A DNA stretch of 64,000 nt from Parasponia andersonii (lineage: Eukaryota; Streptophyta; Magnoliopsida; Rosales; Cannabaceae), in the NCBI GenBank assembly GCA_002914805.1, contig JXTB01000113.1, forward strand, positions 554,540-618,539, in the 5' to 3' direction. Numbering within the stretch: position 1 is the stretch's first letter; each line of letters starts with the position of its first letter. The position numbers and the translations under genes were made by a program. Below, piece by piece: positions 31,810 through 44,490 of this stretch. The notes below the pieces were generated by a model. The model saw only the letters and a list, made by a program, of their open reading frames with translations, was not told the DNA's origin and did no database searches.

Positions 31810-32120
31810 ATTCCTGAAATCGCGACTCCCGATTCCCCGATTACCGATCATTTCCCTCTTCTTCCCTCCTCTGGCTCAGCTATAAAACCCTAAACCAAAA
31901 ACTTCGGTACCCTGATTCCCGATTCCCAACTTCCGATTCCGTTCATTCTCTCTTCCTCTCGCTCACACCCCCCCTTCCCCCCCAGAAGGAAAACAACTAC
32001 AAACCATTCATTTTCAACCCAGACCGATTCTCCGATTCCGATTCCTCTCCGGAAATCGATTCGATTGTTTTGATTCCTCACTGTGTTCTTTCGCCGTGAA
32101 AATCCGGATTGGTTAGCCCC
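31810..32120 (+). repeat. Leader with recurrent GATTCC motifs
   Basis: GATTCC or CGATTCC occurs at least eight times between about 31810 and 32080, embedded in C/T-rich sequence. A reverse-strand open frame over this stretch (31890-32204) is explained by the simple-sequence composition. Confidence 0.7.
31880..31887 (+). promoter_or_regulatory. TATA box of the second small gene
   Basis: ctataaaa is followed by a pyrimidine-rich leader and the ATG at 32147. Another possible TATA (gtatttaag near 31711) lies upstream. Confidence 0.55.
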
Positions 32121-32146
32121 CAAAACCAAAACCCAAACCCGTCGAA

Positions 32147-32356
32147 ATGGATTACCCTTATTCCGATTCGAGGCCCCAGACGAACCCGAATCATCGACTT
32201 CCACCTAAGAGAGGGCAAGTCCTTTGGATGATTCTCAAAAGCTTCTCCAAATCGGAGAAGCCCAACGAGAACGGAGGTTCTCCGAGCCCGAATACCCCAT
32301 CCCCAGCTGCTACTCCATCTGGGTATGCATCTGAATTGTCTGGGCCTCTCAATTAG
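32147..32356 (+). CDS. Small conserved plant-type protein of unknown function, 69 aa (paralogue B)
   Basis: The protein begins MDYPYSDSRPQTNPNHRL, continues PPKRGQVLWMILKSFSKSEK, and ends with a Ser/Pro-rich linker and TPSGYASELSGPLN. It shares the PPKRGQ(I/V)....I.KS block and the C-terminal PSGY(T/A)S block with the 86-aa protein at 27248, but lacks its Ala-rich middle and SDYSSS end. The start is the first ATG after a long pyrimidine-rich leader. There is no intron, signal peptide or membrane segment. The two genes lie in the same orientation about 4.6 kb apart, so a tandem duplication followed by divergence is likely. The function is unknown. Confidence 0.75.
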   Translation: MDYPYSDSRPQTNPNHRLPPKRGQVLWMILKSFSKSEKPNENGGSPSPNTPSPAATPSGYASELSGPLN

Positions 32357-32959
32357 CGGAATCGAATTGGGGTTCGCGGTGTAGGGGGGAGGATGTGGAT
32401 ACGTAGCGGTTGGAGATTGGTGGGTTTCAGGTTCTAAACTATGGAGGAAAGAATTTCATGTTTTTGTTGATTATGGGGTTAAGGAGGTTTTGACTGTTGG
32501 ATTGGTGTTTTAGACCCTGTAGTGGTGTATTGTAAATAATGTTTTAACAATTTATGCGAAAGTGAATGTATTCATTTGGTAGCTCTTATTCTTTCATTTA
32601 TTTAGTTGGTGCTCTTCCATTATTATAGCATATTTGATCAATTCATATGAAGAGAGAGATGGATTTTGAGCATTTTAATAATGGTTTGGCTTTCTTGATT
32701 TGGTTCCTCCCAAAGAAAAATGATATTGGATCTCTTGTTCTTTGCTAAAACCAATAAGCAATTTTTCTTTTTTATTCCCCTTTAGTTTTGTGGTTTGGCC
32801 AAACGAATTTCATTTGTGGGAACAGAATAGATTGTTCATTTCGATTCTGCGACTGAATCTCGAAAGAAAGAAAGGTAACAAGAATATTAAAACTCGTGCT
32901 GTCACATATGAGAAAAAGATAGAACTTGATTCTGGACTGAATCCTTATTATACTATATA
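32357..32959. other. Probable 3' UTR and downstream flank of the second small gene
   Basis: No further coding sequence is seen. Confidence 0.5.
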
Positions 32960-35900
32960 CTACTAGTCTTCACATTTTGTGCTGTGACGTTTGAGAAAGA
33001 TATCAAAAGTGTTCGAAAGGTCATATGAATCGATGGAACTTGTTTCATTAGTAATTACAGTTCGCCAATGGAAAGACTCAATGCAATGTATATTTGAGGT
33101 GATCAAAATCCTTGACACTGTTTCCCCCCTTCTTTTTGGATCTAATGTTAGATTATGAAGGATTAGTAATAATAAGAAGAAGAAAGACCCCGTTCGAGAA
33201 AAAAAAGACTGGCTTACTTTTGAAACATTTTCAAGAGTAATCTTGCACTTCTTGAAGTTTGAGATTGGTATGAATAGGATCTAGCTAAAACTAAATCAAA
33301 ATGGAATAAAGATTTGATTGACACGCCAATTGGCCAATGTTTTGCTTGAGTTTACCCAATAACATTTTCTTATATACATTTATAAATATTNAATGGGGGA
33401 AGCGAGGGCTGTTGGAGTTGTAAAATTGATCTTTCAGTTTCACAGTTCCACTGCTTCAGTCAAAAGAATTTCATGTGTGGGCACAGAATAAATTATTGTC
33501 TCATTTTGATTCCGAGACTAAAATGAAGATGTAGACACGTGTCCTCTATCGCAGTATAAATTTAATTAAAAAGCAAAACAAGAAGTCGTTCTCTTTATTT
33601 TTAGTCTTCTTCACACTTTGTGTCGTGACGTTTGGAAAAGATAAAAAGGGCAATTGGCCATGTAGTATTGCAACCTCTATATCATTGGTCCTTAATTTAG
33701 CTAAGAACATATAACTTAGAAGTAGAAGATGGCTTTGGAATTCTTTGAAATTTGCATTCAAGGATTATTTACGCGTTTTGGTATAGGGTCTGAGATTGAC
33801 ACATGAAAAGGATTGCTAGACATAAATCAATTACTTTGTTTATTAAAAAAAAAAAATCACTTGTTTTGATTAGTGACACACCGACTAGGCCAATATTTTG
33901 ATTGAGAAAACAAAGGCTTTTAACACATTTTGCATTTTCCCTTTCTATAGATTGAATATATATACTTGAAAGGACATTCATTCAAAAGAATAGAAAGCAC
34001 AAACTATGTATAACAAGCTCCATAAACATGTTTTTAAAAAATAATAATAAAATAAATTTTATAGTTGGAGTTTTATAGCTAGGTCATTTTCTTCTTTTTT
34101 TTTTTTAAATTCAGATGTTACTAGTAGAAGTGGCTAGCCTTCAAACGCCATGGAAAAGGTACTTGACTTGCTTACTTTGCTTGAAGATAATTGGTTGTTG
34201 CAGGAGTACTTTCTAAATTTTACCCTGAATCTTCTTAGGCTGGATTAGGCTCATGCTAAAAATGTTTCACTGGATTCATGGAGAGATAACAAGTTAATCA
34301 CTTCTTTGATCTCTAAATTAGGACTCCCATCTTCAACAACTCAATTAGGAGTGCCATTATCCAGATTCCAAACCACAGAAAGTTTTGCCTAAAAACATAT
34401 AGTCATCTTTTAATTCTAAACACAGATTAATAATAATTTCTGCATGATTACGAAAAAACCATGCATTTATACCTTTCATCATAGCAATTGGGAAAATACT
34501 AATATAGCGTCTCTGATTTATAGAACACAAATCTCTTTATATAAAAGAAGCACACAAAGGAAAAATAAAAGAGATAAGACTCTTTATTAAGCCTTTTTTT
34601 TTTTTTATTTATCCATAGACATAATCCAAAGCCTAATGTAAGCCAGCTCATTCATGTTTTTTTTTTTTTTTCCTGACTACTCCCATGTTATGAATCCTAT
34701 GTCCAATTTAAGATAATCTTTTACGATCTTTCTTGGAAGCTCATTTCATCTTCTGGAATTCCATATTGAATATTCCTTTGATTTCATAGCCTATTCTTGC
34801 TTGTGGTGCTTTATTATTACTAATCCTGTTCTAAACGAAATTAGTCTCGAGTAATTATTTATTCTTAAATCTCCATTTCTAAAGTAGACAAACAATAAGA
34901 AGTGAGTTTTCTACCAAGCCTCTCTCTTTTTCTTTTTTTTTTTTCCAAGGATATATATTGTATATAGAGATTATAGATACCGTTAATTTGTTAATAGGTG
35001 AGTAGGTTTACTCATTATATGGTTGTGGCTTAAACTACCGAAGTTTCTAAACAAATCGCCTTTTTTTGGACTAACTAAATAACATATGCAGCCACTAAAA
35101 ATTGATTTAAATTAAATTACAATGATATATTTTTCTAAGCAGAGGAGATAAGGGTTTTATATATCTTAATTTAATTGAAAAAATGTTGGCTTCATTCTAA
35201 CTTTGACTTCAATACATATAGCATCGAATTTAGATGGGTGTGCTGCCATCTTTTCCTTGCCTAAGTATGTCATCTAGAACTCTTGGCCTTTTTTTTTTCC
35301 TTTTTTATTTAAAAATAAAAAATGATTTTTATTTAAATAAGACTTGATTAAGAAAGCAGAGTCGAATAAACACACCGAGAACACACGGACTCTCTAGCTA
35401 CAAAACAGAAAACAAAAGAAGGCAGAAGGAGACAAGAGCTAGCAAAGAAAATATCTCTTGGCTGCTTATCTTACCAAAGCTGATCAAAAGTCATTGTTCT
35501 ATTTCTTAATTTTCCTATATCAGATATATACCAAATCCAGTTTTACGAGAAAAAATAATATCTATTTCTTTTTAACGACTTATCAACTTCCAACTATTTA
35601 AGGCCGGCATGGAAACTTGTATAATTGGCTCAAAAACTCCAATGCAAACATTATAAAATAACTAATTTATGTTTTTTTTTCCTTCTTTCTTTCTTTCTTT
35701 TTTTTTTTTAATACCAATTTATAGAAGTTGGATGGCTTTTAACTTTTGCTGAACGAACAAATGGTTCTATGACTTTTATTCTTTGGGAAAAAAAAAAAAA
35801 AGAAGCTTAACAAAGAAGGAACATGGTGTTTTATGCAATGTTGTCAGTTGACGACAAGAAAAACCTAATCTATTGTTTCGCATATTTTGGACAAAGAAAT

Positions 35901-36290
35901 TATGTGGGGATTGATTTTTGTAGAACTTCCCACAAAATTAGAATATTGATTATTTTTTTAAATAAGGTTTAAGAAGTTATGTGGGGATTGATTTTTGTGC
36001 AAAATAAAAATTATATTTTAAGATAAAATCACAAAAATAGGCCCAAAATACCACATCTTTATTGTGGAAAATAATCAAGTCAAAACAAACTTCAAAATGA
36101 TAATTAATTGCGTCTTTGAAAATTACGACATGATACAATCATTTACGAGTAACTTTTCACGTGGGGGTTTTGAATTTTGAGGACTTTTAAGTCCTGCTTC
36201 TATATTAGCTAATAAAAAATAAAAATAAATAAATAAAAGTCGTTCCTCAAATTTCAATGGGTCAATTTGTTTAAAGACCAAAATCAATAT
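32960..36290. repeat. Diverged segmental duplication, copy A
   Basis: Many collinear blocks match 37262-40935. Examples: tgacgtttgagaaag (near 32990) with tgacgcttgagaat (37290); tggctgcttatcttaccaa (35460) with the same at 39419; aaggccggcatggaaacttg (35600) with aaggctgggatggaaaattg (39632); ccacatctttattgtggaaa (36050) with cacatctttatagtggaaa (40122). An extra partial copy of the first block lies at 33455-33660. One ambiguous base (N) is at 33391. No gene is seen in it. Confidence 0.8.
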
Positions 36291-37261
36291 ATATATTTTT
36301 ATATATATAATATGATGTTCAAAGTTGTATGAACACTTGTAGGTCCAGCCGCTATTGGGCTCATTTCAACTTCAAGCCTTATTCCAAGTACGATGAGTCA
36401 TATGGATGGACCTTAGATTAGTATCTTTCAAGCTTTAGAGTTGACTAGATCTATGTTAGATAAATCATGAATACTAAACTCGAAACTACAACCAATATTT
36501 TAAGGCATTGCTTTGGATGTTGATAAATACAAGCCAAAAGAATTTCAGATCCTTTAGCCGGAGGAACAGGGAACATTTCAGATGGTTCCTTCATTTTCTC
36601 AGCAACCAAAGCATTAGTTTTCTTCTCTCAGCATTTTCAACACAATGTCGTTTCAGGTGTTGTCTTTTTATTGTCGTTTTAATCAGATGATGTCGTTTAT
36701 GTTTTATTTTATTCCGAGTTTAAGTCGCTGTCTTTTGAAATCCATTGTCGTTTGACTCATCATTATCGTTTTAAAAGGCTTTAAGTTTTGTTTCCACCCA
36801 GCTTCCTATTAGTTAGGGAAAATGTCGTTTTCCTTACAGTTTATTTGAGTTCATCATTACAATTTACAATGTGTATTTTGATTGGGAGCTATCCTCTTTC
36901 TCACGATTAAGATATGTGTCAGTTTGGGTGAAAAATCTGTTCTCGTAATTTGAGTAATTTGACTATTTCGACAAGCTGTTGCTTTCACTTCATTGTCGTT
37001 TTTATGTTTATTATCGTTGTTTTAGATGTTATCGTTTTGATGTCATTTTTCTCATGGGATGTATTTAAAAAAATAATAAGAATAAAAATACGTAAACGTA
37101 TTGTCGTTTTCAAAAAGTTTCAAACCGTTATGCGATACCTTTTGTTTAATCGCAAGAGAAAAGGTAATTTGAAGTTTTCGAAAATTTTTAATGGAAACAT
37201 ACATTAAAAAAAAAAAAAAAAAAAAAAACAGAACGAAACCAGACAAAACAAAAGTGATGCT
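36291..37261. repeat. Interval between duplication copies, with a cluster of GTCGTTT motifs
   Basis: From about 36640 to 37110 GTCGTTT occurs about seven times, plus several ATCGTTT variants. A long poly-A run (37206-37228) lies just before copy B. No gene is recognised. Confidence 0.6.
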
Positions 37262-38734
37262 TATTATTACTCTTCACAATTTATGTTGTGACGCTTGAGA
37301 ATAGGTCACATATTATTGGAACTTCGTCATTGGTAAATAACAATTCGTTTAGGAGACAATCCAATGAATATAGCCATATAGCCGATGAATCTATTTGTCA
37401 CTCAAACAAAAAAAAAAAAAAAAAAAAAAAAAAAAGAATCTCAGTAGTCGGGAGAACTAGAAGAAATAGAAAATGACTCTGGAATCCTTCAAAATTTTCT
37501 TGAAGGTGATTTGCGCGTTTTGAGATAAGGTTTAGGGTTGGTTATGAAAAGATTTATAGGACTAAACTTGCTTGTGATTATTGTCACACGAATAGACCAC
37601 TTATTTGCTCTAGACAAAAAAAGAAAAAGGAAAAAAGAGTACAAAATTTGGAGTTAACCCATTTAACATTTTCCGTCTTATATATGAACATGTATTGGTT
37701 AGTCTGATTAATTAGTCTTTTTCTTAGATTTATTAATGGATGACCCAAATTAGTCAATATGTCTGATCTTAATAAAATCTTATTCGTACGGTGAATATAA
37801 TTTTTGTTTGAAAGCACTAACTAAAAAAAACATAAACAAAAAATCCATAATATATATATATATAGAGTATCTTTTTCACTAATAGAAATATGATCCACCT
37901 TATGAATGCTTCTCCTCTTAGGGTAATTTCCTAGAACTCTAAAATTAAAGGTTGAGAAGTGGCCAATTTTTCACATGGAAAAAATAGTTGGTTTGCTATT
38001 TTTGCTTGAAGAAAATTGGTAGCAATTTCCAAGAACTATACTTTTTATATTTTACCCTGACTCTTATTTTATAGTGAGTTTTGTGTTTCTAACGCTAAAA
38101 TCACATGAAGGAAAAAACGATTTGAGATATGGGCATAATCCAAATGCTAATGTAAGCAGCTCGTGCATGTTTTTCTTTTCTTTTCTTTTCTTTTTCTTTT
38201 TTTTTTTTTTTTTTGAAAGGAACTCATGCATATTGCTAACCATATGTCCACATTATCACTATTCTTAAAGTTCGAGATAATGTCTTGTGGACTTTCATGG
38301 AAGCTAGATTCCACAGCCTATTCTATTGCTTGTGATGCTATTAATCTTGAGTAGTTATTTATTATTAAATCTCCATTTCTATTTCAGACAAACAAGCAGA
38401 AATGCGGTTTGTACCAAACCCTCTATTTTTTTCCCTCTCCAAAGAAAAGACATATACATACCCATTTGGACTATGGTTGTGGCTTCACTCAAAGTTTCTA
38501 AACAAATTAAGGGCCTTTTCCAACTAGTTAAATAATATATTGCGGCCCTTAAATCCTGATTATTATGCTGCTTATAATAATCTTATTGAACATAGTACAC
38601 CATCAAAGTCTGTAAGGATATATTATTCTAAGCCGGAAATGGAAGTTTTATATCTTTATTTCGTTCAAGATGAAAAATCTGGCTTCTACTTTTGACTCGC
38701 ATATTACCAATATATTGGCACTAATGTAGGTTTT

Positions 38735-38950
38735 TTTTTTCTTATTTTTTATTATATATTTATATATATTATTTTATCTAATTAAAATTTATTAAATAAG
38801 AGATAAAAAGAAAAAAATATTAAATAATATATATTTATTGTTATTATTATTTTTAATTATTCAAATTATAATAACTATTAAATAACGATCTAATGACAAA
38901 AAAAAATATCTACTTAAATAACTCATATATATATATATTTATTTATTTAT
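38735..38950. repeat. MITE-like AT-rich element
   Basis: Blocks ttattttatctaattaaaat, ttattattatttttaattat and ataactattaaataacgatc align with the element at 56027-56270. The ends are degenerate. Confidence 0.5.
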
Positions 38951-40353
38951 TTATTCCTATTAAGATTTTTTTCCTCCTTTCATGATAATAGCATAAAATT
39001 AAGATGGTCGTGGACTCGTGTGTATGGGCAGAGCTACATGCCCTAGATTATATTTTCCTTATAAATAGCATGTAAATTTTTTCTAAAGTTAGTCTTTGTC
39101 TATTTTAATTTTAATTTTTGCCCTTCTGAATTTGTAAAATTTTAAATATGCCACTCAATATTGAGTTTGACCTTCTTATAATTAAAGTATATTTGATTAA
39201 AACTCCTCTCTAAGTTAAATTCCTAGCTCCGCCCTTAGTCCTGTGCTGCTGCGATCTTTTCTTTGCCCAGTTATATCATTGCATGCGTTTTTTTTTTGGA
39301 AATAAATAAGATCACTTCATTAACAAATTAGAGAAGAACGAACACCAATTAAACCTATAACTAACGAAGGCACATTTGGAAGGAGACAAGAGTTGCATGA
39401 GCAACAAAAAGAAAACTTGGCTGCTTATCTTACCAAGCTCAGAAAGTCATTTTCTATATGATATTGCTCAATGACTTTATAGGGGTAATCTCTTCCTGAA
39501 TCAAACACCACTTAGGTTTATTTTATTTTATTTATTTATTTTTAAGAAAAGAAAATTTTTGTTTACTTTTAACCACTAAGCTCTTTTTCTGTTCCGTGTG
39601 CTTGTTGTACTCATCAACTTTCCACAATTTAAGGCTGGGATGGAAAATTGTATGATTGATTCGAAATCTCTCGTATAAATATTAGAAAAAAAAATATAAG
39701 AAGTTCCCTTTCAAATTGCTTACATTTGTTTCCAAAGTATTTGCAAAGAATGACTATTTGAAACGTTTGTTCTCTTTTAGGCCAAGAAATTATTTGATCC
39801 ACATGAGTAATACATATTACATATATATATTGGTCCATGTGTATTAGACCATTTCACCGTAGAGAAAAGCTCTTGGTCACCAAATCAACAACATATACAA
39901 CGGTGTTGCATCATCCCTCTCTCGTGAGGTGTCACTTTTTTCTTTTAATATTAGTTGTCACTACCTTAATTTTACTCATAACTTCTTATCTATATTTTCT
40001 TTTGAAATATGTGCTCTGACTCTAGAAATATGCTTATTATTTTTAAATTTTTACGGTCTCCTTTATAGTACCGTNACGAGTATCGTCTTTGAAAAAGATA
40101 ACACAAAGGAGGCCTAAAATATCACATCTTTATAGTGGAAAATAACCAAGTAATTAAAATTCAAAAAGCTCACCACTATTTGTATTTTTTTTTTTAAAAA
40201 AATAAAAATGTTATTGAGATTCTGGTAGTGGATCATTTATCAGAGTTACACTCGTTCGATTGAATTTCTAAGGGCAATGTAGGGGATTGAATCCTTGATT
40301 TCACCCTCTATAAGTGAGTAAATACCCTAAGATAGAACATCTTGCCACTTATG

Positions 40354-40744
40354 AGTAGTAACAAAGCTAGAAAATTTTCTCAGGGGGGCATAAACTAAAA
40401 TTTTTTTAGCTAATTTTAAAATACATTAATCAACATAAACTAATATAAATTTAAATAGAGTATTTAAAGTGAGTCTAAAGAAAAATTATCAAAAATGAAA
40501 GCAAATTTTGAATTTAAAATATTATAAGGTAAAGTTCAATTTTTTTTAAAAAAAAATTAGTGAGTCGTGTTAGGGTATTATTGATTTTTTTTTTAAAAAA
40601 AAAAAAGAGGTAAAAACTATAATTATAAAATTTCAAGGAGGACAAATAAAGGAAAATTTGAAATTTTTATATAAACTCATGATAAGAAACATAATTTTCA
40701 AAAATATGAAGAGGAGCAGTCCTTAACTGGCTCCGTCTATGACT
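40354..40744. mobile_element. MITE-like element with short terminal inverted repeats (copy 1)
   Basis: It begins gtaacaaagctagaaaattt and ends with aactggctccgtctatgac. The ends pair as an imperfect GACGGAGCYAG inverted repeat. The locus lies in a stretch that is empty in the paralogous segment near 36090. Confidence 0.55.
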
Positions 40745-41587
40745 GGGAGTTATCATTATTTGTGCTTTGAACATTATGCTATAATCTTTTACGATCGAGT
40801 AACTTAATTTTCATGTAGGGGCATTGAATTTTGGGGACTTTGAGGTCATTCTTCCATATTATCTAAGAAAAAACAAAAAAAAAAATGGTTCTCCAAATTT
40901 CTTTTAGTCAATTTGTGTTTCACAACCGAAGTTAATTTATTTGGGCAGTAAGTACTATATTTTTTAGAATTATTTGAAGAATACGGAACTCTATAATTTT
41001 CTTATATACGATATTTAAAAAATGAAATACGGTGAGCTTGTGAAAGTACAGTTAGACGATTGTGTACCATGTGTAGTCCCCGAATTTGAATCTCGAAAGT
41101 TGTCTAGGCAACATGGAATTGGTTTTGGTCTTAAAATTAGAGAACTGCTTATGATTAATCTCTCATCCTTCTTATGAAAGGAAATTAAGGAAATAGTCAT
41201 CACCAGTAACAGAGCCATGAATTCTTTTGAGTGGAGCATAATAACTAAGAGTAAAAACTCTTTTCTACTTACTTTTTTCCTAATTTTTTTATTTTTACAT
41301 TTTTTTCATCTTTTTAAATGGGTTTAATTGAGTTTACTTGAGTTTTAGAAAGAATTCAGGTTCTTAAAAATTCAAAGAGTTGAGAAACAGAGTAGTTTTT
41401 TTCACTCAAGTACATAAGGAATGACGTACATATTTAGTTATTCCATAGATGATTATATTTCTCAGAGCTACACTCATTCGATTGAGTTCTTAAGAACGGT
41501 GTGGGGGCTCGAATCCTTGATCTCATACTCCATAAGTAATAAAATGCCCTAAGATAGAACATCTTGCCACTTCGATCATCTATTGGG

Positions 41588-41975
41588 AGTAGTGACAGAG
41601 CTAGAAAATTTTCTCAGGGGGGCATACACTAAAACTTTTTAGCTAATTTTGAAACACACTAATCAACATAAACCAATATAAATTTAAATAGAGTATTTAA
41701 AGTGAGTCCAAAAAAAATTATCAAAAATGAAAGCAAATTTTTGAATTTAAAGTAATATAAGTAAAGTTCTTTTAAAAAAAAAATTAGTGGGTCATGTTAG
41801 GGTATTATTGATTTTTTTTTTTTTAAAAGAAAGAGGTAAAAACTATAATTATAAAATTTCAAGGAGGACAAATAAAGGAAAAATTGAAATTTTTATATAA
41901 ACTCATGATAAAAAAAGCATAATTTACAAAAATACGAGGGGGAGCGGTCCTTAACTGGCTCCGTCTATGGCTGGG
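41588..41975. mobile_element. MITE-like element with short terminal inverted repeats (copy 2)
   Basis: This is the same element as 40354-40744, carried along by the 1.23-kb tandem duplication. The ends read agtgacagagctagaaaatt and ctggctccgtctatggctg. Confidence 0.55.
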
Positions 41976-42690
41976 AGTTATCGTTATTTGTGTTTTGAAC
42001 ATTATGCTACAATCTTTTACGATCGAGTAACTTAATTTTCACGTAGGAGGCATTGAATTTTGGGGACTTTGAGGTCGTTCTTCCATATTATCTAAGAAAA
42101 AACAAAAAAAAAAAATGGTTCTCCAAATTTCTTTTGATCAATTTGTGTTTCACAATCGAAGTTAATTTATTTAGGCTGTATAGTACTATATTTTTTAGAA
42201 TTATTTGAAAAATACAGAACTCTATGGTTTTCTTATATATGATATTTAAAAAATGAAATAAGGTGAGCTTGGGAAAGTATAGTTAGATAATTGTGTATCA
42301 TATGTAGTCCTTGAATTCGAATCTCGAAAGCTGTCTAGGCAACATGGAATTGGTTTTGGTCTTAAAACCAAAGAACTGCTTATGATTAATCTCTCATCCT
42401 TCTTATGAAAGGAAATTAAGAAAATAGTCATCACCAGTAATAGAGCTGCGAATACTTTCGAGTGGGGCATAATAACTAAGAGTAAAAACTCTTTTCTACT
42501 TACTTTTTCCCTAATTTTTTTATTTTTACATTTTTTTTCATCTTTCTAAATAGGTTTAATTGAGTTTACTTGAGTTTTAAAAAGAATTCAGGTTCCTAAA
42601 AATTCAAAGAGTTGAGAAACGGGGTAGTTTTTTTCACTCAAGTACATAAAGAATGACATACATATTTAGTTATTCCATAGATGATTATAT

Positions 42691-42894
42691 TTTTTAGTAT
42701 AAAAATACTAAAAAATATAACAATGTCATTAAAACTTTAGTTAACAAGTGAGGCATAACTTAATTTTTTAAAAACATACATGTAAAAATTGAAAAAATAA
42801 GAAAAATCTGTGAGAGCAAATCATAGCATAACTTAAATTTGCAATTGCCCTACTCACCCAAACTAGTTCCTTGTTATCGTCACTTGTTAAGGCT
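42691..42894. other. AT-rich flank of the tandem duplication
   Basis: Nothing recognised. Confidence 0.4.
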
Positions 42895-42895
42895 T

Positions 42896-43090
42896 AAGGG
42901 AGCATTTGGTTTGCGAAATGGAATTAGAATAGTAATAAAAATCGTAATGGAATGGAATCATAATAGGAATAAGAATGATATTCTATTATTTGATTAAAAA
43001 TAAAAATCAGTACATTGGAATAAGAATTACTTTATTTGGTTAGACATTGGAATGGAATGGAATCAAGGGTATATTGACTAAAATACCCAA
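42896..43090. repeat. hAT-like MITE fragment
   Basis: The start gggagcatttggtttgcgaa, followed by repeated tggaatggaat motifs, is the usual appearance of hAT-type MITEs in plants. The right end was not identified. Confidence 0.4.
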
Positions 43091-43990
43091 TCAGATCTCC
43101 TCAATCGTCTCTCTGTAAAAACCTTTTTGTCAAAGTACAAACTCGAGAAATCAAATGATTTTCATGGCTCAAAATCTCATTAATCAGATTCAATTTTTGC
43201 TCGATAAATACATTTTAATGACTAACTTTATTTACGATGGTCGATTATTGTTCTGTTTAGAAAAATTATTTAATTCTTATACCTTCATAATTCCAGCACA
43301 TTACCCATAGTTCTCCAAACAAAAGCAAAATTTATCATCATAAATAACTAAAAAAATAATAATAGTCAACCTTCACTATTTGCGTGAAAAAAATAGGTAC
43401 ACGAGGTTAATGAAACTTTCATTGGAGACTTCTTTTATGATTTGTCGTTCTACAAGAAGGGGAAAAAACGAAAAAAAAAAAGAAGAAGAAAGATTTAGGA
43501 AATCTCTTGTTTCTTTAATCACATGTTGAATTTTGCTAAAATCGTCCATAACCTATTTTTAGGTTGTCCGATAAATAGTCCGATGGCCAAACTCTTGTGA
43601 GTTGTAGAGATAAGGTTAAAGAAAAAGAAGAACACAAGGGAGAAGAGGAAGAACGTGAAAGAGATATGGGATTCAGGGCTAATTGAATACTTGTCACTCT
43701 CTTGATTTGTTCCAACTTTTTATTTTTTTTTATTTAAATTAAACTCAAAAATCTGAAATTACTAAAGTGCCCTTTATTAAAAGTCATGGTTTTTAGAAAT
43801 TATATTTATTTCTTTTTTAATTTCTTTTTTTTGAATTTATTTTTTATTTTTCAAATATTTATTCATTTTTTTATGTTTTAAAATTAGTAATTAACCTCAG
43901 AGGACAACACGTGTCCGTTGAGGTGATATTTAACAAAAATATTTTACCGTTGCAATAAAATTTGAACGGAAAGTGTTATCGCCGTCAGAA
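43091..43990. other. AT-rich region without recognised gene
   Basis: A purine-rich stretch (43455-43670) and homopolymer runs are present. No coding signal is seen. Confidence 0.45.
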
Positions 43991-44176
43991 AAAAAGATTG
44001 GAGATTTAAGTGTAAATTTCGACCAGAAAAAAGATTTCCATCACAATTTTCTCAAATTATTATTTACTTAATTTGAGTTTATTAAAAAGATTGGAGATTT
44101 AAGTGTAAATTTCGACTAAAAAAAAGATTTCCATCACAATTTTCTCAAATTATTATTTACTTAATTTGAGTTTATT
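43991..44176. repeat. 93-bp tandem duplication
   Basis: Copies at 43991-44083 and 44084-44176 are almost identical (aaaaagattggagatttaag at the start of each). Confidence 0.92.
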
Positions 44177-44279
44177 ATAAATTTCACTTTAAATAAAAAT
44201 CAAATTAAAAGAAATCATTAGATAATAAAACGGTGTTTTACACCAATTTGGCGTTGGGTCGAAGATGCCCGCAATATAA

Positions 44280-44490
44280 TGTGGATTACGTTTAGTACAT
44301 GTTGTCGTTTTGCTTACCATAAGTCATAAGAGATGTGGGTTTCTCACTAGTAGATGTCCTTTGGCGAAAAAGTCATTTTTCGTACATTCGAGATGTTGTG
44401 CTTTTTCAAAATTGTCCTTTTATAGACATTGTCGTTTATGATATTTGTCGTTTGAGAGCATAATTGTTGTTTTCTCAAATGATATCCATT
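44280..44490. repeat. Second cluster of GTCGTTT motifs
   Basis: GTCGTTT occurs at about 44302, 44445 and 44459 within 160 bp, as in the larger cluster at 36640-37110. Confidence 0.4.

Larger units (their letters stand above)
37262..40935. repeat. Diverged segmental duplication, copy B
   Basis: It is collinear with 32960-36290 but interrupted by an insertion at about 40185-40745 that is absent from copy A. An ambiguous base (N) is at 40075. A second poly-A run (37409-37433) and a MITE-like element (38735-38950) lie inside. Confidence 0.8.
40241..42690. repeat. 1.23-kb tandem duplication
   Basis: Copy 1 is about 40241-41462 and copy 2 about 41463-42690, with an offset of 1222 bp at the left landmark (cagagttaca/cagagctaca) and 1231 bp further in. 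Near-identical blocks run through both copies, including the MITE-like insert and a minus-strand open frame (41015-41239 and 42246-42470) conserved at most residues. That frame (MLHSKEFMALLLVMTISLIS in copy 1) is not recognised, and its conservation can be explained by recent duplication. Confidence 0.9.

Noticed and set aside
31890..32204. 104-aa minus-strand open frame
   Set aside because: It is the complement of the GATTCC-rich leader of the small gene; composition explains it.
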